In this document: positions 1-10,950 of the stretch, piece after piece
How the letters are laid out: every line of letters begins with the position of its first letter
Numbering within the stretch: the stretch's first letter is position 1
Source: Copromyces sp. CBS 386.78
Lineage: Eukaryota; Ascomycota; Sordariomycetes; Sordariales; Sordariaceae
Length of the DNA: 64,000 nt
Direction: 5' to 3'
Assembly: GCA_030685235.1 (NCBI GenBank)
Contig: MU839085.1
Coordinates: 372,001-436,000 of the forward strand
The notes under the pieces: generated by a model
Told to the model about the DNA's origin: nothing
The model's database searches: none
The model's input: only the letters and a program-made list of their open reading frames with translations
Translations under genes and position numbers: made by a program

Positions 1-1
1 G

Positions 2-472
2 ATCATGTTCCAAATGGGACTAGGATTCGGGCTGGGTAGCTGGTTGGAAAAGACAATCTTTTCATGCTTTGTCAAGCAGCAGCAGAATACCGCCGCCGAG
101 AACGCGCAAGACAAACCCGAAGGAGGAGCTAAGACGGAGCCCAAGGCGAGTCAAACTGAGCTTCTCACTGTTCCCCCTGTTCGACAACGGTCCTTTGATC
201 TCGAGGCTCAACGGACCCCTGCGACAGCGCCTGCAGCAACGCCACTCGCACAAGGCCAAGGGATGAATGACCCACATACGGTAGCGGCTGGTTTGACGAT
301 TGGTATAAACTCTGCTGCCATGGGTACCGCTTATCTGTATGAGGTCGGCAGCGAGGCGGCGCCGTATTCGGCTTTGTCGATGATGGCCCTTGGGGTGATG
401 ACCGTGGGGTTTGCAAGCATTAAGCCTTTGGCGGAGTGGGTGGTGACTAGTGTTGGGGGACAGATGCAATGA
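2..472 (+). CDS. 3' end of a membrane protein, truncated by the left edge
   Basis: The reading frame is open from the first bases to a TGA stop at 470-472, so this is the last part of a gene that begins outside the window. About 155 residues are visible. They show a short hydrophobic Gly/Leu stretch at the start, a polar Lys/Glu/Pro/Thr-rich linker of about 70 residues, and two hydrophobic segments near the C terminus (around residues 90-110 and 118-145) that look like membrane helices. I do not recognise the family. The visible ATG at 5 is probably internal. The pattern of polar loop plus paired helices suggests a multi-pass membrane protein of the cell surface or an organelle, but that is inference only. 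Confidence 0.5.
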   Translation: MMFQMGLGFGLGSWLEKTIFSCFVKQQQNTAAENAQDKPEGGAKTEPKASQTELLTVPPVRQRSFDLEAQRTPATAPAATPLAQGQGMNDPHTVAAGLTIGINSAAMGTAYLYEVGSEAAPYSALSMMALGVMTVGFASIKPLAEWVVTSVGGQMQ

Positions 473-1340
473 TTGACTACCGACTACCTAGACGACCTAT
501 GAACTCGACAGTTATACACGATACCTACAGGCATGATACATATCAACATCATTACGCTGCCTACCTATGACACAACAGCTACATACGATTACGAAAACCG
601 GATGATCAGAACAATCAGAAACGGAAGATCACAGTATTCCGACATAGGCATCGGAAATTCCCTACAACCTAACCTGCATACACAAGACCTAGCTCCTCTT
701 TGAGAGAGTAGAGCAACTCATTTTCCTACACATTTTTTCTTGTTGTACATACCTCAACTACTTGCATATCTCAGCCGGTCGGTCAAAGGATAACAGGCAC
801 AGACAGGAGTGGTAGCACTGGTTTACAGGACAGTCGCCACCATGACCATCACGGACAGGAAATTCAAGAGGGGTCTTTAAAGGGCAAAAGGACAGAACAA
901 GGACAAAGATAAAAGGCAGCCAGCAAGAGCAAATTGGCCAGCTTGGGATTTGCACAAAATGGTTCGACAACGGCTAGGGCACATAAAAGGGACGGAACGG
1001 CAAAGGGACGAAGTCATGGTTATGAATGAATCATGCCTTTTACGCTTCACGGCTACGCACGCTCACAGTTACGCTTGCTCATAATCTAACGACGGGAGCT
1101 TGGTTAGGGTTTTTCTCTTTTCTATCCTCTCTGACCTGTCAAGGGCAAAGAGTCGGTCGGTATCAGCGATGGATGGAACGGCGTTTGGTTCGCTTTTTTT
1201 TTTTTTTTTTTTGTCATCGGTCGGCACGGTACGGTACGGTACGGCACGGCACGGTACGGTTACGAGGGGGTTCGGTCTGCCCCGGCCGGTGTGCGTGCAG
1301 TGCAATTTTCTGTTATTATATCACATATCATATCATTATA

Positions 1341-1343
<3 letters not shown>

Positions 1344-1377
<34 letters not shown>
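1344..1377. repeat. T34 homopolymer
   Basis: An uninterrupted run of 34 T. It lies about 140 bases from a G20 run at 1518-1537. Run lengths may not be exact in the assembly. Confidence 0.8.
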
Positions 1378-1378
<1 letters not shown>

Positions 1379-1517
1379 AGTAGAAATACCCTTGCGGTTG
1401 AGCTATGGCTCCCGCGGTTTTCTTTTCTTGTTTCGGGTTTTCTTTTTTCGGACTGGAATTTCGGAATTTCGGAATTTCGGGCGGATCAATCAATCAATCA
1501 ATGGCCATTTTCGGCTT

Positions 1518-1537
1518 GGGGGGGGGGGGGGGGGGGG
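1518..1537. repeat. G20 homopolymer
   Basis: An uninterrupted run of 20 G, long enough in principle to form a G-quadruplex. Possible length error from sequencing. Confidence 0.75.
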
Positions 1538-2047
1538 AAGGCCCGCGAGTCAGTACCTAGGTTGCAACTTGCAAAAGATAGTACAGGATGGATCCATTTC
1601 GTCATCATCGAGGCCTCGAGATCCCCCTGAGGTCCCCTGAGCGTCGCCCAGTCACAGCTTTGGGTGGTCGGAATGGATCGGGCAGTATGGGGACTGACTG
1701 ATTGATACAGATCATCTCGGCAGTTGTCTTGTCTTCTCTGATCTTTGTTGAGGGAAGCTTGGGGGAAAAAGAAAAGAAAAAAAAAAAGAAAAAAAGAAGG
1801 GGAGCGGGGAGCGGCAAAGAGAAAGACAGGACAAGACAGGACAGGACAAGACAACAAATAGTATTTCGGCTTGTTAGAGTAGAGGTATTGTAGTACTGGA
1901 TTAATTAATATGGTTATGTCATAGCATGTCATATCATAGCATGTCATGTCATGTCATATTATGTTATAGCATGTCATACTATGTACATATAGACAAGCAA
2001 GCAAGCAAGCTTGATAGTGTCAACTGTCAATATCTGCTCGCACTTGA

Positions 2048-2257
2048 TGTTGAACCATACGAAGGAGGTGATCACGTGAGACGATTGAGTTGATGGTGCG
2101 GAATGTCTTGATTGATTGAAGAGAGAGAGAGAGCAAGAGAGGCAATAAGAAGGAGGACACTACAAGGTCCGACTTATATATGTACAGGGTAACCATGTGT
2201 GGATCGTATCCACTAGACTAATGCCAAGAATGCCAAGACATGGGAATGGCTTCAACA
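2048..2257 (-). mobile_element. Solo LTR (family copy A), 210 bp, with 5-bp target duplication
   Basis: The segment starts TGTTGAA and ends TTCAACA (perfect 7-bp inverted termini with TG..CA ends). It is flanked on both sides by CTTGA (2043-2047 and 2258-2262), a perfect 5-bp target site duplication. A second copy in opposite orientation lies at 31888-32074. On the minus strand the element has a TATATAAG box followed by a CT-rich tract, as expected of an LTR promoter, so the element is read on minus. Size and layout fit a Ty1/copia-type LTR. No internal region or second LTR is adjacent, so it is a solo LTR left by recombination. The superfamily is inferred. Confidence 0.85.
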
Positions 2258-3238
2258 CTTGACAATTACTTCAACTTGTATATTTAGTTTCTTCCATAGT
2301 TCCATTGCTTCAGTTCTCTTTCATCTTTCGTTAATATGTATTAACTACTGTAGGACGCTACTTTTGCATCTTCCTTCTAAACCAAATATTTTTATTTATT
2401 ACTGTAGTAAGTAAGTAAGTACCTAGGAAGGTTGGAGGTGATAAACCTACAAACATACATATATACATACATATATGGATATGCGCTCCAAGAAAACTTC
2501 ATTGTATTGTTCTCGCTCGACTACCCAAGGTAGGTTTTTCTACTATAAGAGAGGTAGATAGAGACAATAACAATGATACCTTAACAACCAACCCTTGGCG
2601 TACTAATAAATGTTCAAAAAGGAAAAAAAGTTTGATGTTGTTCCAAGCTTTCACGCTTCTTTCTCACTTTGTTTCGTCTCTGCATGAATCGTTTTGTCTC
2701 AAGTGTGAAATATTTTATTTTTTTGGTCTTTCTGCCTACTTTTCCTGTCCGGTTGGTTACTTTTTTTTTTTCCCCGTCCGCACTTGGTGTGTGTGGTCCG
2801 TAGTACCAACTCAGATATCCATCCCTCCCTGCCTGCCTGCCTTCGTACTGCGTAACAATAAATCCGTCATCGCGCCACATTTGTCGGGGCCGACATAAGT
2901 TCGCGCTCCAATAAGTGGTGCCTGTCTGTCTGTCTGTCACAGCTCTGAACCCTCTCCTTTCGTACCTCCCTTCCTCCGCAAGCGCCGCGCTAGAAGCAAA
3001 CCCTAATCGTCTTCCCTTACACTGTCATCCACGCTCTCTCGCCGCGAGTTCATTCCCATCCAGGTCGTAGTGGTCATTATGTATTGTTGTTTCGCATCGG
3101 GATCCTACTCGAGCCTGTGTACCGTTCCCGTGTTGTTGTCAGCAATTTGTCCGCTCGTTCTTGGTCGGGTCCGTCGTTTCCCCAGTCTCGTTCATCCCCT
3201 CGGCTTCTTCTCGTTCTTGTTCTTCTCGCTGCTGTTTG
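2258..3238. other. Intergenic region with no supported gene
   Basis: AT-rich at the left with short ATACATAC-type repeats (2455-2480), then pyrimidine-rich. It lies downstream of the minus-strand prolyl isomerase. Nothing convincing is seen. Confidence 0.5.
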
Positions 3239-4129
3239 TCACTCGGTATCGGTAGCAGCAGCCGTAACGGTGCACCACCAAACAACCGCCACCAACACCC
3301 CAAACACCCCCCACCACATCCACATCCACATCCACCTCCAGTTCACCCTCCTCCGTCTCCTCCTCCTCCTCCGTGTAGTAAAAGGAATGTCGACTAACCG
3401 TTCAATCAAATGCAACCCACTGGCCGTATCCACGATCCCGCTGATCTCACCAGGCTTGAGCGCGAACGCCGCATCCTCAAACTCCTTTTGCATGTCGCCG
3501 CGCCCAAAGTAACCCAAGTCGCCCCGCTTCCGGGCAGAAGAGCAGTCGGACTCGGTCAGGGCCAGCTCGCCCAGCGAGATGGAGCCGGACTTGATGCGCT
3601 GTTCGAACTCTTCGAGGATCTTGCGGGCTTGCTCTTTGGTGCGGGTTATTTCGGACTGTTTTAAGTTGTGTTAGTATTGAAAACGAGCGCAGCGAGCAGC
3701 CCTCCGCAGGAGCCTTCCCGGAGGGACCGCCGGAGGCAACACCAACGCCTAGCACTGCCGGCAAATGAAAGGGATGGGTAAGAGGGGGAAAAGGCGTACC
3801 TCACGCCAAGAACTCGGCCTCCTGCTCTGGTTATGCTTGACGAGCAAATGCGCACACCTGATCTTTCCTTGTGGTTGTTGTTGTGGCTGCTGAGCTGGAG
3901 GCGAGTGGTACTTGGCCATGTAGATCTTGAGCTTGTCGACGTCGGTTCCGGAGGGGGGCTCCCAGCGGGAAGTCTTGGTCGCGCTGTTGAAGTAGTAGGG
4001 CAGGTTCTTGGATTGGGAGTGGCGGACTTCCCAGTCTTCGGGGAGACCGGTTTCGACGGTCTGGAAGGGGGAAGAGTTAGTTCGGTGGTGGGAGGAGGCG
4101 CTGGTAATGGGGTAACTTGCGTTGGACAT
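3239..4129 (-). CDS. Pin1/Ess1-type peptidyl-prolyl cis-trans isomerase (WW + parvulin)
   Basis: It isomerises phospho-Ser/Thr-Pro bonds. The yeast homologue Ess1 acts on the RNA polymerase II tail. There are two exons: 3800-4129 and 3239-3655. The 144-bp intron has donor GTACGC, a CTAACAC branch site and acceptor AACAG, and it joins in phase 0. The WW domain lies at about residues 28-60 (Trp33, Trp56, Pro-Pro after the second Trp), followed by a Gln-rich linker. The parvulin domain starts with the [11 protein letters not shown] signature near 89-99 and contains [18 protein letters not shown] and the SGLHLIER end near 198. After this normal family end the frame stays open for about 50 more residues: a nine-Arg run from a GGA/CGG repeat, then Trp/Met/Val-rich sequence. 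That tail is unlike the family and may be UTR, or removed by an intron starting at a GTTAGT after the codons for Ile-Glu-Arg. About 20 residues before the WW domain are also unusual. Confidence 0.88.
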
Positions 4130-6247
4130 GTTGACGGTTGGTTGGTTTTATGGGTGAGCGTGATCGGTTTGGTGAGTGGGTTCTGAACGGAGAGAGAATG
4201 GTTCGTGGTCAGTAAGCTGGTCGTCAAGTAGGTAGCCCACGGGGAGAACGAGGGGTGTTCAAGTAGGGAATACGAGGTGCGCTTCCTTTGCGATGGTGAC
4301 CAGGTCCAGAGTGAATCAACCAGGATCGCAACGTACCTCGATTTGCGCAAGTGAGGCTTCAGTAGTGAAGTTGGAAATGCGACAGAAAGTAGAGATTGAA
4401 GACGAGAGAAGTTGGCAGTGGGAGAATGCAACTTTTTAGATTACTTGGGGGAAGGAAGAACACAGCAATGGAGCTCTTATCAGGGACGTCAGTCAACGGG
4501 ATCCACATCTCACAAGGCACAAAAAGCGGGGACATTCTTCTGGGGATGGACGGCCGGGCGGGCGGGAGTCGGGGACTGGGGAGCGGGGTCAAGGTAGGTA
4601 CCGCACCGCCTTTGTTCCGTGATTGGGGATTCGCGGGGAGCTGTCAGGGGCACCATCTTGTTAGTGTGATGGTGTGGCAGCCCCTTCGAGATGTCCTCAT
4701 GTGCCACTCGTCCGAGTCGGATGAGGTTGCTTGGTCAGCTTGAGGCTGCTTATTCATATGTCACCTTGATGAATTTTGTCTTGTACATGGAATTGGGGAT
4801 AAGGTATGGATAGGAAGAAGGACTGTTAATACTAGCTGCACTAACAATTAAATCCTGGCCTTTTTCCCTTTTGGTCTCGAGGTCATCCACAAGGTCACAG
4901 CTCACGAACGAACAAAGACATTGCGACCTTCAAGACTCCAAAGACAACTGAGCAAGTACCGTCCCGTTGGTTCTCGACAACGAACCTGCAGCCCGGTCCT
5001 GTGGCCTATTTGTGCCGTGTAGCATCGGATCGCCCCTCTTCAAACCCTCTCAGCTGTGTTTTGAGCCATCCACACTTTCTCGATCCGTCGTCAATTGCTG
5101 CATCGGGACACCCCACGCAACAGTCCCATGGGCCTCGTGATTCTCCATGCACAAAGTGGGTGCCACACTGATTTTGTTGTGCCTTGTAGCTTTGGGTCAT
5201 AAGGAACATCGAGATGGGTGTTCAACTATGATATTGAGAGAATCGTTAAATTTAATAAAGGTTCCGAATAGTATTCTTGACAAGTGCTCGTGGTCAACCC
5301 AATGACGTCGTTGTGGATTTCAGAGTCATTTGTGTAAAAGCCCTGATCGGTCACTGTTGGCCGTTGTCCTCGGGAAACGCAAAGATATGGCCCTTTTACG
5401 TGAGACATGACTCCATTGTCCAGACAGGGCCGAATGTGCGTTAGCTAATCTACGCATTTCAAGGCTCTACGTTGGATTTGAGGCTGTTTGATAACGAGTC
5501 TGGACATGAGGACCTGAAGGCAGCAATTGCTCATCCACAATCGGCCATAGAGTCTTTGCAAAGCTCAGAATATTGGACTGCAGGCACACATCGGTCTGAC
5601 TGCCTCGGGGCTGTTTAGTCGCAGCGGGCGGTCTGCCCCTGACTGCACCCAAAGCGGTAAGGCGGTGAGGATTTGACAGTGGCGGACATCCTTGTCGCCC
5701 TGCCTTGGGCCCCGATTTTCAAGGTTCCAGGCTTGTTCCGGCCGGCAACTGCAGGGCAATTGCAGACTTGCAGTGGGCAGTTGGCACGCTTGGATCCCCG
5801 AACCGTGACTGCCCTGCAGTGATGCCTCACGCCCTTCTTTGGTCTTCCTGTGCCTTCACCTGCTTCTTCCTTTTCCAATTTCCATCTTGCATCCTTGAGC
5901 TTTATTAAATAATTCTCAACGATCACTCTCCCATCGACAAACTTCTTCCTCTTTACAACAACTTGAAACTGCCGAGAAGTATCCCATTTGCTAGTACTAG
6001 CTTACTTCCACTTTCACTTGATTAGCAGTTTTTGCATCCTTCCGCCACCCCAGCGAACAAAGCCTGTCTTGGGAACCTGATCGTCAATCATTCATTCAAT
6101 TAGCGATCCATTCACCCAACAACCACCACCTAACAACGAACCGAGCACAACATCCTCGCTTCATCCACAAAACAACCTTTCAACTTTTCACATTACACAA
6201 CACACACACAACACACACACAACCACGACACACATCGAACCACCAAA
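4130..6247. other. Shared intergenic region between the prolyl isomerase and RPB9
   Basis: About 2.1 kb holding the upstream region of the minus-strand isomerase (left) and the CT- and CA-rich leader of RPB9 (right; an ACACAACACACAC tract at about 6194-6222). Several ORFs of 60-115 codons occur on both strands but have no protein-like features. Confidence 0.5.
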
Positions 6248-7550
6248 ATGTCGTCGCCCGCCCCTTCTAGCACCGGTGGCGCCAAGGAGAAGAAGCCCCT
6301 TGAGCAGATCACGTTCCGCTTCTGCTCGGAATGCAGCAACATGTTGTACCCCCGCGAGGCCGAAGACGAGAACAAGCTGCTCTTCACCTGCCGCACCTGC
6401 AACTTTTCCGAGCCCGCCACGTCGACGTGCATCTACCGCAACATCTTGAACAACGCTGCCGGCGAAACCGCTGGTGTCACGCAAGACGTCGGCTCTGATC
6501 CCACGGTGGGTAGTGCTGTCTCTTCTGTTGTTGTTTCTTCTGCTGCTGCTGCTGTTGGTGATGGTGCCGGCTCGTCTTCGTCGACCTCGACCTTGCCCCG
6601 ACCCGCCGCCGCCGACGGATCGACCTATATCTACTGCCAGTGCTGTGGCAAAATCGAGCTGTGTTCCAACCACTTCGCCGCCCCTCCTTCCTCTACCTCC
6701 GACTCATACTCCGAATCGTTGGGCGGAAGCGACTGCGAGTCCCTGTACGAACAGATGGCCGCTACCACTATCGACATGAACGACAACAGCCCTGTTTGGG
6801 CTTCCAACAACAATGAAACAGAGGCCATGGGCAGACTCCGTGCCGAAGAGTACTTTTACAACCTCGTCGCCTTTGACAACTACGAGGAAGAGGAGGACTC
6901 CATGGAGCTCGACGACACGGACATGGAGATGACAGCATCGATCCAACTACCTGCGCGAGTCTCGGCAGCTTAGGAACCGACCGACAGACTCATCTTCTTC
7001 CGCTCTCACGACGTTACGACTTTTGGATTTACGACGGTCACATAGCGATTACGGTTACGGTTACGGCATATCCATTACAAGAGCAGGATTATAATGCATA
7101 TATATAATCATAGCAACACGGATCATTCATCATATTTGATACCGCTAGCACACATACGACTGGCACACAGCTCAGCTCAGCTCGGCACAGCACAGCACAG
7201 CACAGCGCATACCCAACAAAAGTCTCCGTCCGTCTGGTCTGGTGGTGGGGTCTTGGTCAAGAGGCGATAGATGGCCTGGACTTGGCCTTTTCTTGTCCAT
7301 TTACTTTGGCTTGCATCGAGACTAATTTCTTTCTCTCTTCGTTTGTTTTCTAGCTCCCAAGAGCGATCAACGAATGTCCTGCCTGCCACCACCCGGAAGC
7401 CGTCTTTTTCCAGTCTCAGCAGCGTACTTCGGAAACCGGCATGGTAAGACTTACCCTGAGAAAGGAGAGGTGGTCTCGGCAGAATCAAGTGTTAACAAGT
7501 TCAGAAACTGTTCTACGTCTGCTGCGATTGCGGTAACATTTACCAGTAGG
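6248..7550 (+). CDS. RPB9: DNA-directed RNA polymerase II subunit RPB9
   Basis: A small zinc-ribbon subunit of RNA polymerase II, involved in start-site selection, elongation and proofreading in the nucleus. Three exons: 6248-6505, 7354-7443 and 7506-7550. The product is 130 residues against 122 in yeast. The N-terminal zinc ribbon uses Cys26/Cys29 and Cys48/Cys51. The linker holds the conserved TQDVGSDPTLPR segment, which is rebuilt exactly when exon 1 is joined to exon 2. The C-terminal TFIIS-like ribbon uses Cys94/Cys97 and the CCDC group at 122-125, with EAVFFQSQQRTSETGM between. Intron 1 is long (848 bp, donor GTGGGT, acceptor TTCTAG). Intron 2 is 62 bp (GTAAGA..TTCAG). The start ATG lies in an ACCAAAATG context after a CA-rich leader. 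Oddity: intron 1 continues the exon 1 frame for 156 codons (separate entry). Confidence 0.93.
6506..6973 (+). other. In-frame open extension of RPB9 exon 1 inside intron 1
   Basis: If intron 1 is not removed, the exon 1 frame runs on for 155 residues to a TAG at 6971-6973, giving a 241-residue alternative product. The extension has a Ser/Ala/Val-rich start, a Cys-rich patch (YCQCCGKIELCSNH), then an acidic stretch with SESLGGSDCESLYEQM and a Glu/Asp-rich end. The composition looks coded rather than random. The variant would keep the N-terminal zinc ribbon but lose the C-terminal one. Whether it is translated is unknown. The remaining intron (6974-7353) holds GGTTAC and AGCTC/GCACA simple repeats and AT-rich sequence resembling a 3' UTR. 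Confidence 0.4.
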
Positions 7551-8536
7551 GGGATTTTGGGGAGCGAGGGAGGAATAGGGGCATAGGGCCAGCCAGTTCA
7601 GGCGATCCTTATCATAGGATAGGCGAAGGACAGGCGGTTGGGGAAAACATGGAGGTTAATAGGAGGGTCATGATAAGTTCAACTGCATTATAGCGGCGTT
7701 TGATGATTTTTAATCGCGGTTCAGGGCGTTTGGTTTTCATTTTCTCTCTCGCTCATGCTGCCTCAGCGGTATACTAGTTTAGATGGTCTTGTTCAAAGAA
7801 TTGAGTGGGTAACATTATAAACACGGATACAAGGATATGATGACGTGAAGTGAATGGGTGATGTTCTCTTTTTATGCTTGACTTGACATGTAACGTGCAA
7901 TGATAATATACATGGTTTAGGAGGGCACGCTTGGATGATTTGTCGCGAACTGAAGTGATTCGTAGACCCGTAGACCTAATCGACTGGTATGACATTGGCT
8001 ACCATAGTTGCTGGGTGATGTGGGATAATGCTGCTGCTGCTGTTACTGTTGCTGCTGTTGCTAGTTGACCGTGACCGAAACAAGCCCTCGAAACATGCTG
8101 TTAAGGAGACCATATCGTGGTGTGAGGTGAATGTTTCCTGTATGTGAGTGAAGCCGTGGTAGCCTCGGTCTGTATACCTTAGACATGTCCGTCCTGAGCC
8201 ATCCCATCCGCAGCAACTCGTAGACTCAGACCAGAGCACAGCTCCATCAGACTCTTTTGTTCGTCAGTCGTCACCACCACGGACGGCCCTGTCTGTCAAC
8301 CCGGCCGACGACACACATCCTCGCTCGCTACTCCCATCCACGAAGCCGCCAGCCAGGTCACTTGCTAGCACACCATCCCATCACCAGCTCACAAACACAC
8401 ACCCAAAAAGGCTTTTTTATCATGGGTATTCTTATTTTGCTCATTCCCATCCCCATTCCATCCCATCCATCGTACATCTCTTCCCCCCTTCTTCTTCTTC
8501 TTCTTCTTCATCTTTTTTAGGTATGAAAAAAAAAAA
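7551..8536. other. Intergenic region between RPB9 and uL14m (convergent genes)
   Basis: Contains the 3' flanks of two convergent genes, a GCT/GTT-rich triplet tract (about 8028-8063) and a CTT tract (about 8497-8513). No gene is supported. Confidence 0.5.
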
Positions 8537-9345
8537 TCAAGCCTGCATAGGCGCCATACTCAATATCTTGCTCCACTTCTTCTTCCGCAGCTCCTGGCCC
8601 ACCACGCCGTTGATTCGCGAACCGATGGGGTCGCCAGCCTTGTTGATGAGGACACAGGCGTTGTCGTCGAAACGGACGACGCTGCCGTCGCGGCGAGACA
8701 CTTTCTGCTTGGTGCGCACCACCACCGCGTGGCGGATGTCGCCGCGCTTGACCTTGGTGGCGGCGCTGGAGGCGGCCATGCCGGCGCTGTCGGCGCCGCG
8801 CTGCTTTTGGACTACTACTACTATGCGGTCGCCTTGGAAATTGAAATGTTAGCGTAGGTGAGGAGGGGGAGGCGGGGGGGGATGATGGGTGGACAGCGTG
8901 GGAGGAGGGATGGGGAGGGTTGGGTTGGGCATGATGGGTATATATGGGAAGAGGTTCGTTCAGTCCTCCAAGCAGACAGAACCAGGACGGGTCGGGTATG
9001 AGGACGGGTATGGGGACGGCGACGACGACGACGATATGGAAGATGTGCTCGTGCTCGGGCTCGACAAGAAAAGAGGTTCGTTCGGTGCATTTCGTGTAGT
9101 GTAGATATGATATGATGCTCGACGCTGACGACGGTGAGGGAATATCGAATGGATGGCGCATACCAATAGAAGCATGCCTCTTCTGGCCGACGACCATGGC
9201 GCATTCAACAAGGGCGGCGCCCGAGTTGTCGATGCAGTTGAGCATGGTCTGTTTACATAGTCAGTCAGTCGCATGGTCAGCAACAACACTTTTCCTCTAC
9301 TGCACCGAAATTACAATGGAGAATAAATACCTTTAGTTGAATCAT
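8537..9345 (-). CDS. MRPL38: Mitochondrial large-subunit ribosomal protein uL14m (L14/L38 family)
   Basis: A component of the mitochondrial large ribosomal subunit. Three exons on minus: 9331-9345 (MIQLK only), 9164-9248 and 8537-8832. The introns are 82 bp (GTATTT..ACAG) and 331 bp (GTATGC..CCAAG). The spliced product is 131 residues and reads through the family hallmarks: [16 protein letters not shown] at the start, [16 protein letters not shown] across the second junction, [15 protein letters not shown], then the [10 protein letters not shown] and [11 protein letters not shown] segments that contact rRNA. Both junctions restore the frame and conserved residues. The five-codon first exon is easily missed by gene finders. 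The symbol follows the yeast name. Confidence 0.92.
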
Positions 9346-10950
9346 CTTGGGCAACAACCGTTACTCCGTCTTGTGGCTGTCTGTCGAGAAGACCGAAACC
9401 CGGCAACTGAATGGGGATTCCACGGCGGAAAGGGAAGGCTGTCGGGGGGGCTGCTGTCAAGCTATCACGGACCAGTGCCGCGTCCGTATCGATTGATTGA
9501 TTGACCGGCGAGCCGGCCGGCTGCTGGTCGTCCGTCGGCGGGGACCCATCGAAAATTGTTTGCGGGACAGGACTGCAGGTGAAGAGGTACGTACCCCCGC
9601 CCCCTAGGATTAGGTAAGCAACGCGTGAAGCCCCAGGGCAAGCAGACACGCGCGCTGCTGCAGCGAAAGAGACAGAAGACCTGAGTGGTGCGGACTGCGG
9701 AGCCAATCGGGAGGTCATGCATGCTCTTTAGCTGCTGAGATTGTCGAAATTTCGGATCGAGCTAACGCAAAGGGGAAGTACTTTGATCCAGTTCCAGTCA
9801 AGACTGAGTCGAGCTTGGATAGATATCCAAGGGAATGAGAGAGTCTGCCCAAGTTTATGGAAATCGTGGCCTGTGGAACAGCCTTCTAGATCAGATTCAT
9901 GTCCTTAGCCGATAGGAGAAACAACGAAAGTAACTGTCCCTGATTGCCGAGTTTTCATCCAATAACTTAGAGAAATGTTCCTGACATGTTGTAGTTGAAC
10001 AAAGGCGGTCAATTGTCCCCATCTGGTTAGCAGACATTCCAGACGATGGATTCAGCCCTGATTCCAACTACTCAACGACCAATAACCTTCTCAGCGCAAC
10101 AGAGCTCCCAACAAGCCAGGCCGTCTCATCTCTCCCCCGCTCCCTCGTCGGCTGTCTCTCCAATTGTGCTCTTGGAATTTGCCTAGACCACCCGCCGCTA
10201 CCACGGCAACGAGTGGGATCATGAAAGAGGAGAAGGAGTGCAAGATTTGCGACCCAATAACGGGCCCCTTTTGTTTTGTTTCTCCCCTTTTTTGTGACTG
10301 TCTTCTTCGACTTGTCCTCACCGGTTGGGGAGAACAGCTTCCCAGCAAGGTCCTCAAACAAGGCTATTGCCTCATCCCTGCAGGCAAAAAGCAAGGAGCT
10401 CGCCGCATAGCCCACACCACTTTGCATTCATCTTTCTTCCTCAGCTTCCCCAAGGTTTCGGCCGCCCGCCCTTCTTTGCAACCTCATTTGCGACCACCAC
10501 GTCCTTGTGCTCCCGTCAATCACACCAACAAGTCTGTCCCTTTCGATCTAATACTTCTCTGACCTTGGCTGTCACCACCATCACTTACTACTGCTGCTGC
10601 GCCTGTCATTGTCAGCCACTGTCGAGTCGCATTGGTTCATGCAATTGGCTTTCGTTGCAGACACATTGTGAGATCTGAGGCGGAGAAAGAGTGCATTATT
10701 CACTCTGGGATCAGCCTCCTCTCATTTCCTGACGGAACACCTTTGTTCGCTCCTTCTCCGATCCACCCAATCGACTCGACTCGATATTCCGCGCTTTCTC
10801 TGTTTGCAGAGGTGGACCTGGAACCTGGAACTCCGTCCTTTCCCCTCACACCAGCACCTCAGATCAATCGACCAAACAGAGGACTTATAAATACACCATC
10901 ATTCACTTGTACCGATTCTGTCCTTGTCGCAACACGGCCGACCTTGCACC
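9346..10950. other. Divergent intergenic region and SET9 leader
   Basis: Separates the minus-strand uL14m gene from the plus-strand SET9 gene, so it holds both promoters. The right half is CT-rich with short ORFs typical of a long leader. No additional gene is supported. Confidence 0.5.

Larger units (their letters stand above)
473..2047. other. Gene-free stretch rich in simple sequence
   Basis: I see no gene here. The stretch holds T19 at 1194-1212, short ACGGT/ACGGC repeats at about 1219-1262, T34 at 1344-1377, G20 at 1518-1537, and a CATGTCATATCAT-type tandem at about 1916-1980. ORFs in this area are products of the homopolymers. Confidence 0.6.

Noticed and set aside
1026..1630. ORFs with long Phe or Gly runs
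   Set aside because: They are made of T34, T19 and G20 homopolymers and simple repeats, with no conserved composition.
4396..5926. Several ORFs of 60-115 codons between the isomerase and RPB9
   Set aside because: Short, overlapping on both strands, of no protein-like pattern, and lying in promoter and leader DNA.
7040..7065. GGTTAC repeats as telomere-like sequence
   Set aside because: The unit GGTTAC is not the fungal telomere repeat TTAGGG, only three units occur, and they lie inside an intron.
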